This document shows, in pieces, positions 56,248 through 61,820 of a DNA stretch of 64,000 bases. Numbering within the stretch: position 1 is the stretch's first letter; every line of letters starts with the position of its first letter. The notes below the pieces were generated by a model. It ran no database searches. It was not told the DNA's origin and worked only from the letters and a program-made list of their open reading frames with translations. Source of the DNA: Sphingosinicella humi. GTDB lineage: Bacteria > Pseudomonadota > Alphaproteobacteria > Sphingomonadales > Sphingomonadaceae. The position numbers were made by a program, and so were the translations under genes. The stretch spans positions 248,001-312,000 of the forward strand of contig NZ_QFFF01000001.1 of assembly GCF_003129465.1 (NCBI RefSeq), given 5' to 3'.

Positions 56248-57389
56248 CTATTTGTCCGGTCCGGCGGCGCTCAATAGTCCGGCAGAGCGCAGGGCATCCT
56301 CAATGGTCTTCTGGACCCCGGCGACTGGCACAGGACGCTCTGGGTGCTCCTTCGGCGCGAAGTCCGTCCGTATAGACGTCCCGCCATTTGGCGTAGATCG
56401 CCGCTCCGCCCGACCACCTTGAATCGTTCGCACTGCCCCTTCGGGCGCGATGCCGAAAAAGGCGGCAATCCGGTCGGTTGAACTCAGCCCGACATCGAGC
56501 ATGTGCGGGCCAGCTTCTCCGGATTGACCCTGTCCAGAGCCGGGCATCAACGGGGTGCCGTGGTCCATGCCTCTTACGGCAAAATGCTCTATCAAGTCCT
56601 GGCCCTCCGGTCCCTGCCACACCCGGCGGACATGCCCGTCGACGATCTCTCGGCGGTGGGGACTCTCACTCACTCCATGCAGGCTGGTCCACTGCGTCAC
56701 CAGTGCGTCCGCGTTGGCCGGGGACACGACGCGATCCGCGCTACCCTGCCAGATCGACACTCGCGGCCATGGATCGGAATGAGGCGACGCAGCGCGAACC
56801 TTGTTCGCGAGTTCGGCCCCATTTGCGAAACCACGTCCGGCCATGAGCTCGAACGCTTCAGCCAGATTCGAGGCGCAGCCGGAGCGGCGAACAGTTCCGG
56901 ATATGTGGCCAGCATCACCGATGTCATGGCCCCGCCGGCCGAGAGGCCGGTGACGAACACTCGTTCGCCGTCGATCGGAAAGCGCGACTTCATGGCCTCG
57001 ATCATGCCGGCGATCGAAGCGGCTTCCCCGCTGCCGCGCGTCGTGTCGCCCCGCTGATACCAGTTGAAACACAGATTCGGATTGTTCTCGCGCTTCTGCT
57101 CCGGATAGAGCAGTGCAAAACCATGCCGGTCAGCCAGCCGCGACCAGCCAGCTCCCCGATCGTAGCTCCTCGCGCTTTGGGTGCAGCCATGCAAAACCAC
57201 CAGCAGTGGCGCCTGCGCCTCGAGAGCCTCCGGCACGTAGAAGAGACTTCTTAAATTGCCGGGATTCCTGAAGCCTGCGAGCTCCCGAAGCCCGCCGCTG
57301 TTTACCTCTTCCACCGGCGAGACGGGATGCGCGAACGCGAAGGCTGCTCGGCCTCGCTTCAAGCGGGCCAGGGTTTTCGCCAGCGACAT
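56248..57389 (-). pseudogene. PHB-depolymerase-type esterase, disrupted by an internal deletion
   Basis: The upstream frame (57389 down to about 56900) reads SLFYVPEALEAQAPLLVVLHGCTQSA, FNWYQRGDTTRGSGEAASI and the nucleophile GLSAGGAMTSVMLATYPELFA. It then leaves homology. The other frame resumes with GCASNLAEAFELMAGRG, VSIWQGSADRVV (catalytic Asp) and GMDHGTPLMPG (His). About 26 bases, not a multiple of three, seem to be missing at the junction, so about nine residues are lost and the frame is shifted. The parent is an extracellular-type short-chain PHA depolymerase family member. Likely non-functional. Confidence 0.82.
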
Positions 57390-57577
57390 TGTTTCTTCTC
57401 CAAAGAGGTCCGGGACCTGCTCAGCCGCTTCAACGCTTCTTTATCAGTGATTGTTGCTGCACCGCAGCAAAATTGCTGCGCAGACGCTCCGATCGCCACC
57501 ACATGCGTTCGCCATCCCGTCCTCTGCCTAGCCGGACGCGACAATCGGCGAGGCATCACGTGCTACCTACGTTTGGA

Positions 57578-57672
57578 TGTGTTATAAGGTCTTTATCACC
57601 TGAACCGCTTTGCAAGCATCCTGTGACTGAGAGACCCGCTGGTGCTCCCGCTTGCCCAGGAAAGGTCCTCCC
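57578..57672 (+). promoter_or_regulatory. Conserved leader motif, copy 2
   Basis: GACTGAGAGAC at 57625-57635, GTGCTCCCGCTTGCC at 57642-57656, RBS AGGAAAGG at 57658-57665 and ATG at 57673. It shares about 75 bases with copy 1, including CTTTATCACCTGAACC-like and GCAAGCATCCTGT segments upstream. GACC/GGTG-type pairing could close a hairpin between the two boxes, and CTCC could alternatively contact the RBS. Confidence 0.75.
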
Positions 57673-57915
57673 ATGGACAGGAATTATTGGCTCCGCAGGA
57701 GCAGTGTCGCATCGATGATGGCGCGCGAGGCAACGAGCGCCGAAGCCCGCCTGATCCACTACGAGCTGGCCGGGCGCTACAGCGCCAAGGCCTCGTCGGG
57801 CGGGCTAGGTCCATCGCGGTCCCAGAATATCTGGCGTCCGTCTGAGCCTGGGGACATACCCAAGACGGGTGAGGAGAGCCCCCGGTCAAGCCGCGCAACC
57901 GAGTGGCGGACATGA
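57673..57915 (+). CDS. Small hypothetical helical protein behind leader copy 2
   Basis: 80 residues, start MDRNYWLRRSSVASMMAREA, then ARLIHYELAGRYSAKAS. The middle matches the A-x-E...R...H/Y-x-x-x-A-x-R-Y layout of the 50580 product. AGGAAAGG lies 7 bases before the ATG. The stop overlaps the next start (ATGA). The second half (GLGPSRSQNIWRPSEPGD) is less ordered. Unknown function. Confidence 0.6.
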   Translation: MDRNYWLRRSSVASMMAREATSAEARLIHYELAGRYSAKASSGGLGPSRSQNIWRPSEPGDIPKTGEESPRSSRATEWRT

Positions 57916-58085
57916 GCCGGGCGCGCGAAAGATCGTCGGTAGATGCTGCGGCTGCGATGGCTCGTCACCACATCGAATGTGTTCCGGTCGACTATTTCCA
58001 TTGGAACGGCTTTAGATACACCAGTCTCGATGACGCCGTGGCCGCCGCCGAACGCGCCGCGTCCGCAGGCCGAAGCGGCGGCTGA
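57912..58085 (+). CDS. Small hypothetical protein, translationally coupled
   Basis: 57 residues from ATG 57912, overlapping the previous stop by 4 bases: MSRARERSSVDAAAAMARHH, then VPVDYFHWNGFRYTSLDDAV and AAAERA. The YFHWNGFRYTSLDDAVAAA segment is compact and resembles short sphingomonad proteins with a Y-x-x-x-G-F/Y-R-Y-x-x-L-D-D-A pattern. No function is known. Confidence 0.6.
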   Translation: MSRARERSSVDAAAAMARHHIECVPVDYFHWNGFRYTSLDDAVAAAERAASAGRSGG

Positions 58086-58086
58086 G

Positions 58087-58293
58087 ATGTTCCATCGCTT
58101 TTTCGGTAGGCACGTCGCCGACCCGGAATGCAGCCACTTGGACCGAGGCTATTTTCGGGAGCCCGGCGTTTTTGATCTTCTCGTCAGGCAGAAGCGTGAT
58201 GAGAAGTCGTCAGCCAGATTGCGACAATCGGCAGACCGCTCTCTGCGCGTAAGCCGACGCAGGCCTGCTGGACCCCAAACGAACCCCGGATAG
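58087..58293 (+). CDS. Small hypothetical protein, low confidence
   Basis: 68 residues from ATG 58087, one base after the preceding stop: MFHRFFGRHVADPECSHLDR then GYFREPGVFDLLVRQKRDEK. The tail becomes Arg/Pro-rich and may not be real. The position right after two coupled genes gives some support. Confidence 0.3.
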   Translation: MFHRFFGRHVADPECSHLDRGYFREPGVFDLLVRQKRDEKSSARLRQSADRSLRVSRRRPAGPQTNPG

Positions 58294-58320
58294 CGAGGGT
58301 CTGTAGGAAGGGAGAGATAA

Positions 58321-58494
58321 ATGACTGAGCAGGACCTCCATCACCTCGCCGACAGATGCGAGGACACGGCCGCTGAATGGACCTCCCGGTATTTTCTCGA
58401 ACTCGACGGCGGCAAGAAAGCTGATCCGGAACTCATTAAAGGCGCCCAGATTATGATGCGCCTGAGCGCTGGCTTCCGCGATGTCAGACGCTAG
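58321..58494 (+). CDS. Small hypothetical protein, 57 residues
   Basis: MTEQDLHHLADRCEDTAAEW, then TSRYFLELDGGKKADPELIK and AQIMMRLSAGFRDV. AGGGAGA precedes the ATG by 5-6 bases and the composition is strongly protein-like and helical. No domain is recognised. Gene order with 57673-58293 suggests a run of tiny genes read rightwards. Confidence 0.6.
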   Translation: MTEQDLHHLADRCEDTAAEWTSRYFLELDGGKKADPELIKGAQIMMRLSAGFRDVRR

Positions 58495-58507
58495 CGGCGT
58501 GATATGG

Positions 58508-58609
58508 ATGCGCCCGAAGAAGATCGATGAAGCGCTACGGCACCGCCTGTCGAGACTTTGCGCTTCGCTCGGCGCCGTGGCGCGCGTATTGAACGAACGC
58601 AAAGGGTGA
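58508..58609 (+). CDS. Very small open reading frame, 33 residues
   Basis: MRPKKIDEALRHRLSRLCAS, then LGAVARVLNERKG. It is 13 bases after the previous stop, basic and helical. No RBS of note; could be spurious. Confidence 0.25.
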   Translation: MRPKKIDEALRHRLSRLCASLGAVARVLNERKG

Positions 58610-58710
58610 ACCCCGGACACGAAGGCCAATCTTTATCTTGGTCTGGCATAGCCTTCGGCAAGGATGAGTCCCATATAATAAGCATCGCACCATCTTTCTG
58701 AGCTAGATGC

Positions 58711-58750
58711 GACTGAGAGACCGTTCGTTCTCCCGCTCTAGTGGAGACAG
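58711..58750 (+). promoter_or_regulatory. Conserved leader motif, copy 3
   Basis: GACTGAGAGACC at 58711, TCTCCCGCT at 58729-58737 and GGAGA at 58743-58747, with ATG at 58751. TCTCC and GGAGA are perfectly complementary over 5 bases, and GAGA upstream can also pair with TCTC. It is shorter than copies 1 and 2 but keeps both boxes and the RBS in the same order. Confidence 0.65.
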
Positions 58751-59062
58751 ATGATTCGCCCATCCCCTACATCCAGAACCAGGCATTTTACGGCCTTTCG
58801 CTCAGCGGCGGAGGAGGTCGGTAATGCGTCCGCTAATCGAGATCGGGCATGCGAAGGCGATCACAAGCACGCCCGCAGTGGCCATATCGTTCAGACTGGC
58901 GATGCCGATCAACCTTACAAGGTCGTTTTCGAGCATGAGGATGGTCGGAACTCCGAGCAAACTTGCGCGACCATGCGCGAGGGGGAGGCAATTATCCGCC
59001 GGAATACGCCGACCCCGCCGTCAAGAGATACCTCCCGCGATCAGAAGGCGACTGCTCTATGA
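58751..59062 (+). CDS. Small hypothetical protein behind leader copy 3
   Basis: 103 codons from ATG 58751. The C-terminal half (HIVQTGDADQPYKVVFEHED then GRNSEQTCATMREGEAIIRR) is clearly protein-like; the first 40 residues are not. Another frame from GTG 58742 gives DSPIPYIQNQAFYGLSLSGG and stops at 58813, so there may be a short gene followed by a second gene whose start is internal, or a frameshift. Confidence 0.4.
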   Translation: MIRPSPTSRTRHFTAFRSAAEEVGNASANRDRACEGDHKHARSGHIVQTGDADQPYKVVFEHEDGRNSEQTCATMREGEAIIRRNTPTPPSRDTSRDQKATAL

Positions 59063-59604
59063 CACTAAGGACCTGCACCGTGCACACTTAGGAACCACTG
59101 ATTGACCCTACGTTCGCCTCCGATTGGCGACATGTCGCCGGCCAACTCACGCTAACGGCGATGGTAATCGTCATCGCCACGACGATGGCGTTCGCCTACT
59201 AGGTCAAGTTAGAATCGACCGAACGCCAAAGAGCGGCTCGCCCAATCGGTCGGGCCGCTTGCTCTCGGACAGACACGCTGGGACACCACACGCTTCGCTG
59301 ACGTTCCGCGTTGGTCGGAAGCGGAACTGTGACCGGTTCACAACGTCTGCTTTTCGGCGTCAGCGACCCGTATCCGAGCGGCCGCTATGGGCGCAAAGCG
59401 GGCATTCCTGCCCAAAGTTTGGCTATGGCCGAAACGGGCCTGTCCGGTCGAGGCGGCTAGAAGCGACGACGAACAGTAGCGTTGAGAAGGGGAGACTCGA
59501 AACTCACCAAGAGGCCCCTGCATGATCAACGTAACTGAAAAAGGATGTCGCCCGGGGATCATGGCCGACAGCAAGCGCGACTCCACTGAAAGCGATGCGA
59601 GGTT
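59063..59604. other. Long stretch without a convincing gene
   Basis: About 540 bases. Open frames on both strands (59124-59525 plus, 59338-59586 minus) give random-looking, Arg-rich products; the minus one contains GRNARFAPIAAARIRVADAE, a peptide type that often arises from intergenic repeats. Probably decayed DNA. Confidence 0.45.
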
Positions 59605-60540
59605 CTAAGGCGATCTCAGGCTCACCTTAGTGCCAACATGCTCCCGCCAAAGGCCAAGCCTTTTGATTCGATATTCGACCAACTCTGGTGAGGTGCCATA
59701 GAAAGACGCGATTTCTGCGGCGCTCTTGCCTTGTCTCACCATGCGCTTGACAGCATCTCGCGGAAGGAGCGTAGCTGAGGCTAGAAAATACGCGTCGTGC
59801 TCTTCAGAACTGTCATACGTGCGACCGAATGAACCCGCGATTTTTGCGATCTTCGTAAGCTTGTGGCCGGACAGTATGTGCCAATATTCTTCCAACAGCG
59901 TCACGCGCTGTCTCTCCAGCGTGTGACAATCATTCAGGAATACCACCCACCTGTCCTGCGCCGCGTTTAGTGGCACACTCATGGCGGACCATTCATTGCA
60001 AGCCGGTCCGGCCAGCGTCTCGCGGGTCTTGGAATCCACACAAGTTGACGACCGCAGCCGCTCGACCGTGACAGGCGCGACGATGAGGCAGAACGGATCC
60101 AAGGGGTCATTCTTCCCTAAGCCCAGGTCTCTGCGGAAGTCCTCGGCAGTCGCCTCAAGCTCCTCCTTCGACATCGGGACTACATCACCGTCAATCAGCG
60201 GATTGCTCGGCTCCGAAGGGTCACCGTCCGCGTAGTGCTCCCGAAGGCATACTGCAGCGCGCAGCAATGTCTGGACCGTTCCTGAGGAGGCATTCTTTCC
60301 CGCTCGAAAATGGACGAAAGCCACACGATCGAAGCCAAGCTCATGCTCCTCTGCATCGGGACCAAGCCACTCTAGCAACCTAATCTTAGAGTTGTTGTCG
60401 GGCGAGCCTTCCCCACGCTCGATGCGAGCTAAGGTCGAGAAGCTGATCCCTACGATTCCCGATAACGCCCTGATGCTGAGACCTTCGCGGTCGCGCTTAG
60501 CGCGGACCGCTTTGACGAGCTTTTCCTCAAATTTGTCCAT
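59605..60540 (-). CDS. XRE-type regulator with ImmA/IrrE-like peptidase domain
   Basis: 311 residues from ATG 60540. An N-terminal helix-turn-helix (LSIRALSGIVGISFSTLARIERGEG) is followed by a linker and an ImmA/IrrE-like domain where the metal motif reads EEYWHILSGH at about 217-226 instead of HExxH; the first His is Glu, so activity may be lost or altered. A C-terminal helix-turn-helix-like segment follows (GKSAAEIASFYGTSPELVEYRI). It is divergent from the E2-like gene with nested inverted repeats between, so it is a likely regulator of that locus. Confidence 0.85.
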   Translation of the reverse strand: MDKFEEKLVKAVRAKRDREGLSIRALSGIVGISFSTLARIERGEGSPDNNSKIRLLEWLGPDAEEHELGFDRVAFVHFRAGKNASSGTVQTLLRAAVCLREHYADGDPSEPSNPLIDGDVVPMSKEELEATAEDFRRDLGLGKNDPLDPFCLIVAPVTVERLRSSTCVDSKTRETLAGPACNEWSAMSVPLNAAQDRWVVFLNDCHTLERQRVTLLEEYWHILSGHKLTKIAKIAGSFGRTYDSSEEHDAYFLASATLLPRDAVKRMVRQGKSAAEIASFYGTSPELVEYRIKRLGLWREHVGTKVSLRSP

Positions 60541-60551
60541 TTTCACCCAGT

Positions 60552-60623
60552 TGTGCGATCAGCACGCGTTGACACATCGCCTTCTAACATGCATCATCCG
60601 TGCTGGTGACACAGATTCGCACA
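60552..60623. promoter_or_regulatory. Nested inverted repeats in the divergent regulator/E2-like spacer
   Basis: Outer arms TGTGCGA (60552-60558) and TCGCACA (60617-60623); inner arms AGCACG (60561-60566) and CGTGCT (60599-60604). TTGACACA and GTGACACA also form a direct repeat. A symmetric site exactly between a helix-turn-helix gene and its divergent neighbour is a candidate autoregulatory operator. Confidence 0.5.
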
Positions 60624-60783
60624 TCGACAGACAGAATGGAAGTGTTGTTGAGCGACGATGCACGGTCTGAGTTGCGACGGGTCGGCGACGGTTTGGACGC
60701 GCGTCAGCCCGTTCGGGTGAAAGACGGGGGCATTGTGATCCTCGATCCAGGACCCGCTTCAACGGCAGTCCAGGAGAAAAGTG

Positions 60784-60927
60784 ATGAGCAACGACAAGGA
60801 GCGGGAAGACCCGCAGCCCGGTCACGGCAAGGGTCCGCCCGACGGCAAGGGCCGTCCGGTCGATCACGGCCGCCCGGTGCCGGACCACGGGTCGTCGGCC
60901 TCGCCGGCGAGTACGCCCGGCAACTAG
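60784..60927 (+). CDS. Tiny Pro/Gly/His-rich protein, 47 residues
   Basis: MSNDKEREDPQPGHGKGPPD, then GKGRPVDHGRPVPDHG and SSASPASTPGN. Third codon positions are almost all G or C, as in real genes here, and CAGGAGAAA stands ahead of the ATG. It overlaps, in another frame, the long open frame leading into the E2-like gene. It appears disordered; whether it is a modifier, substrate or unrelated is unknown. Confidence 0.5.
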   Translation: MSNDKEREDPQPGHGKGPPDGKGRPVDHGRPVPDHGSSASPASTPGN

Positions 60928-60932
60928 AGGAT

Positions 60933-61604
60933 GTGCAGCGGGCCTACCCCAATGCATCTCTCCTCCCCGACGACGACGGGGTATGGCTTCTCGCGCGAAG
61001 CCGCATTTTGGACGGACTGGCGCGGGAAGCCATATTCCTTATCGCTCTACCCGATACTCCGGACGTTGAGCCGCGAGGATGGGCGTTCTGGGAACAAGCT
61101 GGACAGGTCGAATGGATCGGGCCTCGACACACCAACATGGGCGATGGCTCGGTTTGCGCCTACCACCCCGAGTTTGACAAAGCTTGGGCACCAGGCGGCG
61201 ACCTCCGGACCCTGCTAGATCTCTACAGCGTTTGGGCGCTACGGCACCTGCACTTAGCGGTGTTTGACCGCTGGGCGGGGCGCCAATACGCGATGCCGGA
61301 CGAAGCTGGCAGATGCGACCCCTACTACCGGCTGGTCCAGTTCAAGCCCGACGAGCTATGCAGCTGTGGGTCCGACAGGCGGTATGGCCAGTGCTGCCGC
61401 CCGCGCGACCTGGAATTGCCGTTTCTAGGCATCAGGCGGGCGTTTGCGGCCCGCAACGGCGGCCAAAACATTCTAGACCGCGCGCCGCCGAATGCAGTGT
61501 TGGACGGAATGGCCGGAGGCCGGAATGCTCCGCCTGCGATCGTTGACGTCCACGCGCCTCTCCGACTTCACCACGCAGCCAAGCAGCGGAAAAATCGGCC
61601 GTAA
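60933..61604 (+). CDS. Ubiquitin-E2-like protein with C-terminal SEC-C zinc motif
   Basis: 223 residues from GTG 60933; the frame is open back to 60600 (ATG 60636 is an alternative). The core looks like a prokaryotic E2: IFLIALPDTP strand region, then GPRHTNMGDGSVCAYHP, equivalent to the HPN...G..CL active site with Cys75 and His66, then a Trp (W85) and LLDLYSVWALRHLHLAVFDRW. A SEC-C motif follows: LCSCGSDRRYGQCC (Cys143, 145, 154, 155). The family is found in bacterial ubiquitin-like and antiphage operons. No E1, ubiquitin-like or JAB gene lies in the window. Confidence 0.6.
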   Translation: MQRAYPNASLLPDDDGVWLLARSRILDGLAREAIFLIALPDTPDVEPRGWAFWEQAGQVEWIGPRHTNMGDGSVCAYHPEFDKAWAPGGDLRTLLDLYSVWALRHLHLAVFDRWAGRQYAMPDEAGRCDPYYRLVQFKPDELCSCGSDRRYGQCCRPRDLELPFLGIRRAFAARNGGQNILDRAPPNAVLDGMAGGRNAPPAIVDVHAPLRLHHAAKQRKNRP

Positions 61605-61820
61605 TCGCAGAAGTCGGCCCGCAATGCTGCGGACGTCGCAATGTCCGTTTGCAGCTCGTTCGCCCACCCCGCTGAACGACCCCAAGTGACGCTCACCGGA
61701 GCGGCATGAGCTGGCGGGTTCCGGCCGCTCGTTACGCTCATGATGACATCGCCGGCGATGGGCGATACCTCCCAAGCTAATGCCGCACCTCGAAGCTCAC
61801 ATCTATCAGGAACCTACTCT
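61605..61820. other. Spacer before the restriction-methyltransferase gene
   Basis: 216 bases, no gene seen. It contains several short inverted segments (GAGCGGCATGAGC region) and the RBS-like CAGGAACC before the next ATG. Confidence 0.4.

Noticed and set aside
59321-59345. Possible second EcfG promoter (GGAAC, 16 bases, CGTC)
   Set aside because: The -10 box deviates at the last base and no convincing gene follows on the plus strand.
59338-59586. 82-codon minus-strand frame with GRNARFAPIAAARIRVADAE
   Set aside because: This peptide type is a known product of translating intergenic repeats; no RBS and no conserved neighbours.
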